A DNA stretch of 64,000 bases from Cyclaneusma minus (lineage: Eukaryota; Ascomycota; Leotiomycetes; Marthamycetales; Marthamycetaceae): positions 806,001 through 870,000 of the forward strand of contig JAKZHN010000002.1 of the NCBI GenBank assembly GCA_037179335.1, read 5' to 3'. The notes beneath the pieces were generated by a model. That model was not told where the DNA came from. It made no database searches and worked only from the letters and a program-made list of their open reading frames with translations. Shown in pieces: positions 12,302 to 23,956 of the stretch (the first letter of the stretch is position 1; the number at the start of each line of letters is the position of its first letter). The position numbers were made by a program, and so were the translations under genes.

Positions 12302-13201
12302 GCTTGGATTGATGGAACCAGCATAGAATTCGGACCGGATAATTGAGAATGATTCCCCACGCCTTTGTCTCTGTCCAGTTAGCCGGCGTTGCTGCTGCCT
12401 ACTGAAAGCGGATAAGGGTCAATTTACGACGTCGCCTGGAAGAGATGCCCCGGACGCCGAAGAACTGGATAAAGACCGCCATAGTCCACCCGAGCTTATT
12501 TCTATACATGCAATCATTTCAGGTTCTTCCTAGTCCAAAGCCATCAGGAATATTCAGAGTGATCAAGAATATCCAAAGTAACAGAGGCACCCAACCCTAA
12601 CCGCGGATGCTATTCGGGGATTCACCTTTGTTCGCTGCGCTCATGGGCTTCCCCAATTACATACAGTGGGTGGAAAAAAGTCTGGATACGGCATACAGTC
12701 TCCGCTGGACTGCGAATATTCCAAATAACCAGGAATATTCCGATTAACTAGGAATATTCCAAGTAATCTGGGAAATTCCAAGTTATTGGAAATACTTCTG
12801 GTTATTTGGAATAATTACAATTATTCGGAGACTGTAGACCGTATTCAGACGTTTTTCCTCCCACTGTACCCTGCATCTGATGTGGTGGTGGTTGTTCCAG
12901 GCATTTCATCTGAGTCACATATCTACTATCCGGGGAAGCTGCATGAAGCAGCCCGGGCGGCTATGCGGCAAACGACATGGACCCTGTAACTGTAAGCGAG
13001 ATTGAGAAGTGATGGCCGACAAACCAACGTCTACGGGATTGGGTAACACCAAAACCAACAGGGTGTTCGCTCAGGCTCCCGCAATCCGTGCGCCTGTCGA
13101 ATATGAGGCCTACGGGAGTTCTATTCTATGTAGAGTAATATTTGTCGAGCCGGTCAGCTCGCAACCGTTCTTCGCCCTCTTCACACGCTACAGCTTTTGT
13201 T
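12302..13201. other. intergenic region holding a MITE
   Basis: Apart from the foldback element at 12664-12866, no gene is supported in this stretch. Confidence 0.5.
12664..12866. mobile_element. foldback MITE, Tc1/mariner-like ends
   Basis: The ends are inverted repeats: the left begins CAGTGGGTGGAAAAAAGTCT and the reverse complement of the right begins CAGTGGGAGGAAAAACGTCT. Both sides are flanked by the dinucleotide TA (12662-12663 and 12867-12868), the usual target duplication of Tc1/mariner elements. Similarity between the arms continues inward through ATACGG, TACAGTCTCCG and ATTATTCCAAATAACCAG, so most of the 203 bp folds on itself. There is no coding capacity, so it would need a transposase from elsewhere. 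The arms differ at several positions, so insertion is not very recent. Confidence 0.8.
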
Positions 13202-15116
13202 ATGGCCACTGCCACGCAAAACCCCGAGCCAGCAGCGGTGGACGCGCCGATGAAGAGAATATCCACCTTCACCCTTCCGCTGCTCAGTGGGAGGAAAACG
13301 TTAGCTGATGCCCTCGACGAGGAGGAGAACATGCTCGTTTGTTTGGCATACCCTCCACAGCGTTTCAACTTCTATCTCTCGGTTCTCGAGTCCAAGAAGG
13401 ACTACCAGGCTCTTGTGTCTAAACACCTCGGCCTGATAGGCAACGAAACTTGTCGACTGTCGGACGCGAAGGAATGGAGGAATGGAAGTTTCAACCTCTG
13501 TGTCCCGGTATACATTGACAATTGGAGAAAATACCCGGGAAGGAAATTGATGCTCAGGATACCTCTGCCATACAAAGTTGGAGAAGCGGCATATCCGGGC
13601 AATGCAGATGAGAAGCTGCGCACCGAAGCGGCAACTTTCGTCTGGATGCAAGAGAATTGTCCAGATATCCCAAACCCCATCTGTGGGGATTTGGTTTTCC
13701 GGGTGGCCAGAGTGTATGAGTATTGTGACCAAGTCCTATTGAAAACCGCGGTGCTGACCTGCTTAGTTTATGAGACCAGAGAACGCACGTTTAGGCTCGA
13801 GGATTCTTTGGTACATCCAACGTGCTATATCAGCCTTGTTTAAAAGAGCACTTCCTTGCCCATATATCAGCTACAGTCGCTCAGAAGTCCTGGATCACGG
13901 GTACTTCCTGATGATGGATTACATCGGGACGCCAACGGTGCAAATGCTTTCTCAGACCTGGAAGGACAACATGCACGATCGAGACCTCAGGACCAACTTC
14001 TTCAAGGATCTCTCTCGCATCATGCTTCGCCTGAGTCAGATCCCTTTACCTCGCATCGGCTCCTGGACGATAGACAACCGGGGTGTTTTGTCGCTAACAA
14101 ACCGTCCGTTACTTTGGCACATTGAGTCCCTAGAAAATGAAAGCATTCCAACGAACATACCGAGAGATCTGACGTACACAGCCACGGATCCATTCTACTC
14201 TGATTTGCTGGCATGTCACGACAGCCGCATACGACACCAGCCCAATTCAATATCCAGCAGGGACGGCCTTCAGCAGATAGCAAATTTAACTACGATGCGA
14301 GGACTTCTCCGCCACTTCATGTCCCGCGATCTCCGACACGGACCGTTCGTTTTCAGTCTCACCGACTTGCACGCGAGCAACATCTTCGTCGACGAGAACT
14401 GGCGCATCAAGTACATCATCGTTCTCGAATGGGCGTGTTCGCTCCCAGCAGAAATGCTAGCTCCTCCTCACTGGATCACGGGCGAGTCCATAGATGTTCT
14501 GACAGGCGACCGTCTGAAAGCATTTGACAAGGCCTATCATGAGTTTACGGATGTCTTTGAAGAGGAGGAGAAAAGCTTCCAACCTGTGTATGGCAGTGTT
14601 ACCTATCGAGCGGATCTCATGAGAAGGGGATGGAAGATTGGCCGCTTTTGGTACCTTTGGGCGCTGATGAGTCAGAAAGGTTTGTACAACCTGTTTTTCC
14701 AACATTTGTGGCCGATTTTCGAGCCACGGCAGGCGAATTTCCATTCCGAGGAAGACACGAATCCGAAGGATGGCGAGGAAGATGTAGATGGAGCGAACAA
14801 AGCCAAGCAAGAGAACACCACTAAGTCAGATGACGACCCACGTCCAGAGTACACCGACCTTGACCTTGCAAATCTCGTAGCGCCTTTCTGGGCTCCTGAT
14901 GCGCGAGAGACAATTGCTGCGAAGCTTGAGGACTTGGAGAGGTACGAGCAAGACTTGCGGCGACTGTTCGAGCAGAAAGAGAAGGAGCAGAAAGAAAAGG
15001 AGCAGAAAGAGGAGCAGATGCGGAAGCAGCAGGAGGAGAAAGAGCAAGAACAGGAGAAAGGAGAGGGGAAAGGAGTAGACAAGAAAGGGGACGATGAAGA
15101 AGTGGGAGGAAAGTGA
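13202..15116 (+). pseudogene. APH-family (phosphotransferase) protein, frame-shifted
   Basis: It belongs to the large fungal family with an aminoglycoside-phosphotransferase/choline-kinase-like fold. Family segments in order are FNLCVPVYIDNWRKYPGRK, LMLRIPLPYKVGEA, ATFVWMQENCPDIP, HLWGFGFPGGQS, FSLTDLHASNIFVDENW and LEWACSLPAEM. The frame breaks at a run of four C (13675-13678): the upstream frame ends DIPNP and the family motif continues one base out as HLWGFGFPGGQS, as if one C were lost. A good intron follows (13714-13766, phase 0). The catalytic-loop Asp is present (LTDLHASN) but the metal-binding Asp expected in IIDLEWAC is Val (IIVLEWAC). The C-terminus is a long Glu/Lys/Gln-rich tail. 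Both defects point to an inactive copy; an assembly error could explain the frameshift but not the Val. Confidence 0.75.
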
Positions 15117-16740
15117 GTGGCAGGGAAAGCGCAGGGGGAGAAGGCTGGTGCGTTCGCTCGGTCGGTGGTATAAAGGGGTTTGAACATATTGCACGGATGA
15201 CGAGAACCCGAAGGTTGTAAAGGGCATCTATCATGTACCATACTAAGCTATTCCTCAGAGGCCCAGTCTGATTTTGAAATCACGATAGTATTGCCAAACA
15301 TTACTATATTGCACAATTGATCGGTGTCGACTCTTATGTCTACATGTACCTACATGTAGTGTGGATGCACCAAGTGTGGGGGTCGGGGACCACACAAGCT
15401 CATTATGTTGTCGACCAGCCGGACCACAGCAATAATTTGCCGGCGGCTAATATATGCACGCCTTAGACGCGGAAGGCATTGACTGCAGTTTAGCCAGGGT
15501 TGAGTTTCGTAACAAGCTTGAAAATGATGTTGGTAGTTAGCAGAAATTCTATGTATAAATCACAGCTATCAAGTGTCCCAGCGACTCACAGGACCCTTGG
15601 TTGCACAATGATTTAGTGCTTGCTGCTGAGTGGTGGACTGCAGCGAGGTATGCGCAGGTGCTCAAAGTGGACGGACATACGTAGGATGCTTGAGTGCTTG
15701 AGAGTGAGGTTATTCGCTGCAGACCTTCCGGTAGTGGAGTGGCAAATCGATCCCGTGACATCTGAGCAGCTGCAGGCTGTTTGCACAACGACATACTACG
15801 GCGGTCAGTACTAGTAGCACAGCGCATGGCCAAGCGAGGTCCAGCCACTCCGAAGCCGCTGGCTGTCTCTCAAGCCGCATGGGGAGGTCAGGCAAAACAG
15901 GCACAAAGAGAACAGTGCTGGAGCGGACGAGAACAGACCAGCAGCATCAAATGAACATGTCGTTGTAAACACATCAAACACACTGTAGTCATTTCGAGTC
16001 AGCTCTGGCCTGCCTTGACGCCGAGGCGACTCTCCCATCAAGTTGCCAATGTATTTGTAGATGATCATGGGATAGCCTTATCTCTCGCTATCGGCGAGCA
16101 CGTCACGCGCAGCGACCAAGGTGCGTGTAACGGGCTACTACTGCGACCCCAGCTCAGTCTTCTCGACCACGCCCTCGACCTTGACACTCATCCCTATCGC
16201 CCACCTGACTGCATCCATACGAAATTACCACGACAGTCTCCCCATCTGCCCTCAAACCCCCCAGGTCAGCCTCCTGCTGCCTGCCTAAACGACGGTCCAG
16301 CAGCTCCCACAGCCTGCCCGTTTGCTTGTCGCTAGTATCGAGTCATTAGTTTGATCTCGGAACCAGCCAAGTCCACTTTACTGTCGCCTTGCGTGCTCGC
16401 GCACACCACACATCCGCCATTCGTTACTCTTCGTCTTCGAAGTCCTGCCACTTCGCACCATCCGCCACAACACGAACGCCTGCTTCCGTCGAATCCGCAG
16501 CCTGATCTTCACCTGCGCGGCTCCCCGTCTTGGTGCCTTGTTTGCCTCTCCCCGAGTCATACGCCCGCGCATGGTACCTGCCATCCCGTCTCAGCAGCTG
16601 CCTCTCCGACCACAACACCAAGCAGCCCAGCCAGTGTACATGTATAACTCCATCACGGATACGCTCTACCCCCATCTTACTTGGTAAGGGCTTAGGTCCG
16701 GCCGCGGTGGTCGAGGGGAAAAGGACAAAGACCATCCATC
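15117..16740. other. intergenic region upstream of ATG1
   Basis: No supported gene. The last 600 bp are rich in pyrimidines and C-rich tracts, as expected for a long 5' leader or promoter of ATG1. Confidence 0.45.
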
Positions 16741-19700
16741 ATGGCCGCTCCATTATCCTCGGTCCCCCAACGCTCGAGGACTGGCGACAAGAGTGTCGGT
16801 TCATTCAACATCGAGGAGGAGATCGGAAAAGGCAGTTTTGCCACTGTCTACCGCGGCGTTCACGAGGTAAGTCATCAAACACTGAGCTTCGAGCCCTGAT
16901 TGCTTCCCCCAGCTGCTGGTGTTGGATGATGGCCATTTTGTACGGCGCATGATATTTGGGGAGCATGGTAGATTGTATCGAATGTCTGGCGGACAATGGC
17001 TAATAGTGGATTGCTTCAGAAAACCGGTGCTCTCGTTGCCATCAAATCCGTCAATCTTGCCAAATTGAACAAGAAGTTGAAAGAGAACCTGTACCTGGAA
17101 ATCAACATCCTCAGGGGTCTCGAGCATCCTCACATCGTGGCTCTGATAGATTGCCGAGAGTCGAAGTCGCACATCCACCTCGTCATGGAGTTCTGCGAGT
17201 TGGGTGACCTATCGCTCTTCATTCGAAAGCGAGACAAGCTTGGCAACCATCCCGCGACGAAGGACATGGCTAAGAAATATCCAAATCCGGGTGCAGGCGG
17301 ATTGAACGAAGTGATTACCCGCCATTTCCTCAAACAGCTTGCGAGCGCCTTAGAGTTTTTACGGGAGCGGAACTTTATTCATCGGGACCTGAAGCCACAG
17401 AACCTACTTTTGAACCCATCGCCGCAATTTCTCGCAACGGCTCCTGATGCACCCCTGATCATGGGCGCCAGTGAAAAGTCTCTCAAACCTATCACCGGTG
17501 TTTTATCCCTGCCGATGCTGAAGATCGCCGATTTTGGCTTTGCCCGGTCACTACCGTCCACGTCCCTGGCCGAGACTCTCTGCGGCTCGCCCCTTTACAT
17601 GGCCCCTGAGATCTTACGATACGAGAAATATGATGCAAAAGCTGATCTCTGGTCTGTGGGTACGGTTCTGTACGAGATGGTGGCTGGGCGACCTCCCTTC
17701 CGAGCGTCAAACCACGTAGAGCTTTTACGCAAGATCGAGCAATCAGAGGACTCGATTCGATTTCCCAAGGAGGCTGTGGTTAGTGGTGATATGCAGAAAC
17801 TCATCCGAGCACTTCTGAAGCGAAATCCCGTCGAGCGTATGAGCTTCGAGAATTTCTTTGGCCATGGTGTGATCAAAGAACCAATTCCAGGCTTGGTGGG
17901 CGAGGATCGTCCGCGCCCTCCAAGGAACTCAGTTTCAGAAGGTGGACCATCCTCAACACATGCACAAATTTCACAGATCCGGTCAGCAAACGTTATGAGG
18001 GAAAGCGCAAGGACCGAGGAAGTACACCACCACTCGTCCTCTCCCCGTGACAGACCGATGAGAACACCGTCGAACCAAGCCCTGGCCGAAGCTCAAGTGT
18101 CTGGCTGCACAACTTTCGGAACATCGCCTAGACGTGAGGCAATAGCTGCCCAGGCTTCAAGGAAGCCTTCCAGCCTGCCAAAAGACCATCGTCCACCCAT
18201 GGTCGCGGTGGCTACAGCGCCCACGAGAACCCAGTTGCATGGTGAAGAGGCGCCTTTACCTGGTGCCACTGAGGCAATAAGGAGGTTAAGCCGAGACTCA
18301 CAATCTCTCAGTTCCCCTAGTGATTCGTTGAGAGTCGAGCCGATACCTGAGCCAAAGCCTCGGAGACGGAAAACGTCTGTGGCACAAGCCCCTGCAGTGC
18401 AAGATGAACGGGAGCGTGCTGCCCAAGACGTGGCATTTGAGCGAGATTACGTTGTTGTGGAAAAGCAAGCCGTCGTTATCAATGCTATGGCGGACCACAT
18501 GCAAGCTGCCACACCAGGAGTATCTGGTACCGAACAGCAACCACTCTCCCACCGGTCTGGTCAGATGGTTCGTCGCGCAACTACCGCTGGGACGCCGGTG
18601 TCAGCCAGTGGTCCCCGTCCAAGCTCAGGCGCCATTGCAATCAATCAAGCCAGGGCACGGCCTGATGCGACACAGAATCGCCAGAGCTCATACGACAGGC
18701 GCTATGGCGTCAGCCCCGGCTCGGCAACGTCTGCAATATCCAAAGCCATCCATGGTGCGAGTCTCCGATTGTTTGGAATCGGTTACACTCCGCAACTACT
18801 TGGAAAGGGCCATTCTCCACCTCAGCTGTACAGCGCTTTCCCTACCTATCCTACACCTCAGGGCGTATCGGGCCTTATTGAAGATGCGAAAGCCAGTGGC
18901 CCCATGGACGAGGACTGGCAGACCGCGCGCATCATCGAAGAGTCCGCTTCCAGAAGTGACGTTGTGTATGGATTTGCTGAGGTGAAGTACAAGCAGCTCA
19001 TTCCTCCGGCGCCTTCAATGGACCATGGGATGAACCCCACTAGCATTGAAGCAAGTGGCGAGGACGACGATGGCCTAACTGTCGATGCTACTGTCACACT
19101 CTCCGAGGAAGCATTAGTCCTCTACGTGAAGGCTCTTTCCATCTTGGCGAAATCAATGGATTTTGCTGGTGCCTGGTGGAACAGGAACACCCGGACTGGA
19201 GGCCAGGCGCCCCGTCCCGATTCTGCAAATGCAGCGTCTGCTGCAGCTCGAATTAACGTCATGGTCCAGTGGGTCCGCGCTAGGTTCAACGAAGTGCTGG
19301 AGAAAGCCGAAATTGTGCGATTGAAGTTGATAGAAGCGCAGAAGCAGCTACCAGAGGATCATCCAGGTCATCCCAATAATCACGTGACCGCCTCAACTAT
19401 GTCCAGACCGGGCGCTTCGGCCGAGGGGGTGGTTTTGAGTTTAGGGGTAACTGCGGAGAAGCTTATGTACGACCGTGCGCTCGAGATGAGCCGAACGGCT
19501 GCCATTAATGAAATCGCCAATGAGGACTTGGAAGGCTGTGAAATCTCCTACCTTACCGCTATCCGCATGCTCGAAGCTGTGCTCGAGAACGACGAGGAGA
19601 TGGTCTATCCTCCCAATGCCACACCCAAGGTGGAGAAAGATGGGAAGTCAGATGATGCTCCAGTAAATGGCATCGATCTGGCAGATCGAGAGGCTGTTCA

Positions 19701-19923
19701 GAAAGGTGAGACTTTATCTCTGGATATGTGAGTCTATTCATGCTAACAGGCTACAGTGGTGTCGATGGTGCGAAATCGCCTGACAACCTTGCGCAAAAAG
19801 CGCGCTCTCATCGCAAAACACACCCGCTCAATCTCTCAACCCACCATATCCTCCTCCCCGCGCCACACCAGCTCGCGCAGTGGAGGCACAACACCTACCA
19901 TCACGAGTACTCCACCTAAGTAG
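16741..19923 (+). CDS. atg1: autophagy-initiating Ser/Thr kinase Atg1
   Basis: Joined exons 16741-16866, 17020-19705 and 19757-19923 give 992 aa, typical of filamentous-fungal Atg1. The kinase domain occupies about residues 20-315: the glycine loop EEIGKGSFATVYRG spans exon 1, followed by VAIKSVNL (ATP lysine), FIHRDLKPQNLLL, IADFGFARSLP, GSPLYMAPEIL and WSVGTVLYEMVAGRPPF. A long low-complexity linker contains the Atg1 segment RDYVVVEKQAVVINAMAD. The C-terminal domain that binds the Atg13/Atg17 scaffold follows (EEALVLYVKALSILAKSM, then LMYDRALEMSRTAAINE). The 51-nt third intron joins AVQK to VVSMVRNRLTTLRKKRALI; without it the frame would end early at LSLDM. The gene looks intact and acts at the phagophore assembly site. 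Confidence 0.97.
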
Positions 19924-21405
19924 ACGATATTATGTACGTCTATGAATGCATATGAGAACCATACAAACTTTTCTCACTGTTCTCGGCTGCTTAATTTCTG
20001 TCTTTCTATTTTTAATTGCATAGCTGGCGGTCGTGCTCACATGACATCACGAGATGCGCCGGGCTTGATTGAAGGACCCTGTTATAGCACTGGACGGCGT
20101 TCTCAGGATTCCATCTTCTACGTGCACACTGCCGCCATTTCTTTTCTTTGTTTGCTTGCATCTGGGATGATAGTGCAGTCCCTCATCTACTGGGAGTCCG
20201 AGGTTCAGGCTTCTTCAGGTCTTGGGGGAGTTTGGTGACGGCAATCTCCTCTCTTCCAAAGCCCGAAGTAGATGAATGGGAGTGCCATGTGACTAGATGG
20301 GGGAAGGCGGGCCCAGGTCTCAGCTACATGTATAGTAGCTAGCTTGTTCCCATAGCACTTTCCCATCTGGACAAGAATCAGCTGAGGCTCGAGGAGCCAC
20401 AGCATCATACTTTGGGCATCAGACCGCATGTTTTTGAGTTTGCAGCCTTGATTTCCTTCAACCAGATTGCTCTTTCCCTTGATTCAAATCGACCGGTGTT
20501 TTGTCATTGCGGGGGTCCTCGGAATTGCTATTTGGTCAACGGACTTTTGGGGTGATTTGGTCGGGGCTGGACAAGGGGTTGGCGTTTCTCTGTTTAGCGG
20601 GGGAAGGAACTTCAATACCCGCATTGCATGTCTCTTGGTATCTTTTATTCCTTTGCTGGAGGCAGTGGTTGATGAATGCACATGATCTCTCTAAATTGTG
20701 TGGTTTCTGAGGATCTTGCATTTCATGTGGCTTGCCTACCAGATGTATGGGAGCATGATGCGAGGGTGCAGAGCATGATGATTTTGGGGCGATGCGGGAA
20801 GACTGGACACAAGCAGTCGGATACAAATCACACACAGGTCTCGGAGGGCTGAGAAGGCACAAACAAGATAGTTTTAGAGATAACGGTCATCTGAATACGA
20901 GATGGATATCTTTAAGCTTTTTATGCATGCTTGGTGGTTTGTTGTTTATGCAGATCGCAATAGTCACGATTGTGGGTTTTTGGACGTTCGATAAAGCATC
21001 TCGCGGCTAGGTAGCAAAGCAAGCTTGGAGGATATTCTCTTTGGGGATTTCCGTGGCCTTTGAAGCTAGCTGGCAGCTCGTTATTTTATGCAAACTTTCG
21101 GGGTGTGGCAAGGCTGAGATTTGTCGAGCGGGCAATATTGGTTGCAACGTGACGTTTGAAAACAGCGCGAGAAGGAAAACCACAGCATATTACATGTTAA
21201 ATAGCGGTGGCCCTGCACCGCGAGGTCACGATATAGTACCCGGCCTTCCCTCGAAAGGATAGAGATTTAGCGAGCCAAATACCTCGTTGTCGTCTAATTA
21301 ATGACGCGCATTAATGGACTAACTAGATTAAGTCGAAAACGAAAAACCCTCGCCCAGCTCATCGTCTTTCCAATAAAATTTCCCTTTGTTTTTGATATCC
21401 TGCTT
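19924..21405. other. intergenic, no gene seen
   Basis: Short reading frames only, none with family resemblance. No repeats or RNA genes noticed. Confidence 0.45.
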
Positions 21406-23094
21406 TTAGGCTATACTTTCATTCATCTTTATTACCATGTCATTCAGTCCAGGTATTTTCTTAGTAGTCTCGCTACTAATCCTTTCACTGTTAGTGAGGA
21501 CGATGTTCGCGGCAAGGCGTGTCAGGAACTGGCGAACTAAGCAGGGATGGTGGGGATGCCGATTGTGAGAACGGTAGTCGCTATTCCCTAGAAAGAGCAG
21601 AAGAGACTCCTCGGTGAGTGCTTCGATGTTTTCTCGCACAAGCCTTTCGATCTGGCTTTTGGCGTATGAACAGCCGTCGGGGATCCCGTAGGAATGGATT
21701 AGGTAGGCGAAGGTGCTTAGATCGCGTAATTTTGCACTGGGTGAGGGTGCGTCGGAGAAGTTTGCAGCCCTGAGCTCGACAAATTGTAGAAGGCGACCGA
21801 TGTCGTTGACAGATAGATTTTCGTTTATTGTTGGGGGAGAAGTGGACATTGGATGCTGTCGGGCGAGGGCTTCGATGTATGAGGAGCGATCGGCAAAGGT
21901 TTTTAGAGGGAAGCTTAGCTGTTTGCCTTCGTTGCAGTTGATGGAAATCATTGTTTTGTCGTAGCCGTGTGCGCTGTGCTTGGAGTTAGCCAGGCCAGAT
22001 TGCAAGAAAACATGACTGGTGGGAAAGTTCAAAGTAACAACATACTGAAGATATTCTTTGACTGTTGAAGTAGGCTTGCTGCCTTTGTCGGTGTCGCTAG
22101 TCTGCCATCGTTCGAATTCAACCTGGCAAGCTGCATCCTTAGGCTGAGAAACCGTCGTTGGACATTCGAGGAAAGGAGTCGTTTGACATGCCCTGGATCG
22201 CGAAGTCGTGAGTCGAGAGGGACTAGTCTGGCATGCGATGGATCGAGGAGAAGTTGGCCGAGGAGCAGGAGTAGTCTGGTCTGTGGTAGATCGAGAAGCA
22301 TCAGATGGAGAAGCATCAGATGGAGCAGAAACAGATGAGTAGCAACGGATGGACGGCGTCGTATATGGCGCAGTAGACAACGCGGGCATAGTATAACCCG
22401 TATCGCTGTAGTCGGAAGTGTCTACAAGTTCGTTGCATTTTCTTTTCCTACTGCCTGCAGCGCGCTCGTTCAGGCACTCTGAAGAGAAGATACGGACTCT
22501 TCTTCGTTGGGCTGTTGGATCTTCTACCGGCAAAGTCTTAGTGCGAGTACGATGACGAGCTGGCTGCGTGCGAGATCTTCGTTTTCTCGGAGAATAGGTC
22601 CCGCTGTTATCGTTGTCTTGCCATGAGGAGGTATGGCGTGTGTTCGAGTCGACTGTAGCGGTATCTTCAACGTCGCCTGAAGGGTAGCTGGACACCGATG
22701 AGTTCGGCATCGTAGGGGTATCTTCACGATCCGAGGAAGAGTTGGACTTCGATGACTTCGGCGGGCCCAGATATGGGAGAGTGCCTTTTGCCTCTTGTTC
22801 CACATACAGGCAGAGAGCGTCCATAGCTTGCTATCTCAATTCATCCAGGTTCAGAACGTGGAATCCTCCCCCGGACGTCCATCCGGTATAGTTGTGCTCA
22901 ACCAGTAGAGAAACAAAAAGATCCGCACTCCAGACGATGGTGTCAAAGCTGTAGACCTGCTCGACAAATTCTTCAAACTTGCCAAGTCTCTCTTTATCAA
23001 GCCTCGACTCTTCAGTATCCCCAAATACGCTCTCGGGCGAAGGTTTGCCTAGCTCCTCAATCTTGAGCTTGATTCTTTTGTGCAGGAGGGACAT
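21406..23094 (-). pseudogene. broken gene of unknown function, C-terminal part
   Basis: One reading frame runs from an ATG at 23094 (MSLLHKRIKLKIEELGK) to 21406, but it is cut by a TAG at 22833-22831 between LNLDELR and QAMDALCLYVEQEAK. Continuity on both sides suggests one original protein; the TAG would be explained by a C-to-T change in CAG (Gln). The middle is Ser/Thr/Pro-rich with ACQT-like repeats (IACQTSP, RACQTTP, AACQVEF). An intron with a perfect GTATGT donor and CTAAC branch lies at 22045-21974. The C-terminal 180 residues (ISINCNEGKQLSFPLKTFAD onward) are helical and faintly recall BTB/POZ proteins, but I cannot confirm that. Upstream, 23180-23640 is a repeat insertion, and a candidate N-terminal fragment lies beyond it. 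Confidence 0.5.
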
Positions 23095-23169
23095 CTCTTC
23101 GTTATGATAACAAGTTGGGCCGATATGGGCGTTGCGTTTTACCAGCAGGCAGTCGCCTGCCTGCTCTTT

Positions 23170-23645
23170 TTCTAAAAAAAAGGGGCCTGCCTTAAAAAGA
23201 AAAAGGCATTCAGAGCCGGCCTCTTTTTTTTTGGGACTGCCCAAAGAATTAGGCCGGCTAAAAGTAAAGCCGGCTTTGCTTCGCGAGAAGTAAGCCCTTA
23301 CTTTGTTGGGCAGTCCAGTAAGTGGAAGAGCCTATTTCTTATTAAAGGGCAGGTTAGCCTGCTGGTAAATAGTAAGTTATACATATATGCATAATAGTTT
23401 ATAAAACAGCTAGAATATTTTTTATATAGTTTAATTATATAAGTTTAATTATATAAGTTTAATTATATAAGTTTAATTATATAAGTTTAATTATATAAGT
23501 TTAATTATATAAGTTTAATTATATAAGTTTATAATGACTGCCTTAAATCTAGAAATAAGTAATACTTAAGAAAAATTAAATATAAAACAAGATATACCTG
23601 AAATATTTTCTACTTAAAAATTTACTTATCATACTACTTATACTG
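23170..23645. repeat. hairpin-rich and AT-rich inserted repeat
   Basis: The stretch is sharply unlike its flanks. Its proximal part has several short palindromes, including arms GGACTGCCCA (23234-23243) and TGGGCAGTCC (23307-23316) around paired GCCGGC motifs, plus poly-A/T runs. Its distal part (about 23380-23640) is strongly AT-rich and contains the 14-bp tandem array. It probably derives from a transposon remnant. Limits are approximate. Confidence 0.5.
23422..23530. repeat. 14-bp AT-rich tandem repeat
   Basis: About seven near-identical copies of AATTATATAAGTTT plus a degenerate leading copy. There are no spacers, so this is a microsatellite/minisatellite array and not a CRISPR. Confidence 0.9.
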
Positions 23646-23649
23646 CTAC

Positions 23650-23872
23650 GCCAGTCTTCGTCAAGTCGAAGTGGTTCAAGACCCTGCATGTGTCGCCAAA
23701 CCCTTGATACGAGAACGTCTTTCGGCGCTAGGCCCCTATTTACCCTGCTGGTGTTCTCATTGTATGACGAACCAGTGCATGGTATTCCATTCTCCTTAAG
23801 GTAATTGCAAAGACGCGTGACGGGCCAGGACCACAGTTCCGTGGGCTTGGGAGACAGAGTCTGAGTGGCCAT
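23650..23872 (-). pseudogene. candidate N-terminal fragment of the broken gene
   Basis: An ATG at 23872 opens MATQTLSPKPTELWSWPV and continues TRLCNYLKENGIPCTGSSYN to about LRLDEDWRSS, after which the frame enters the AT-rich insertion and ends. Composition and orientation fit a 5' exon of the gene whose remainder lies at 23094-21406. The link is inferred from position and strand only, since no paralogue in the window spans the gap. Confidence 0.35.
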
Positions 23873-23956
23873 AGTAGCGACGGGTGGTTGAATGGATGGA
23901 GATCGATATGATTGAGTGATGCGAAGAAGGCCACTCGGAGAGGAAGCTGAATTCAA

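Noticed and set aside
14672..15241. Long Ser/Phe/Cys- or Leu-rich reading frames on the minus strand
   Set aside because: They are the complement of the Glu/Lys/Gln-rich tail of the APH-type gene and owe their length to composition.
23422..23530. Regular repeats resembling a CRISPR array
   Set aside because: The units are contiguous without spacers, and the genome is fungal.
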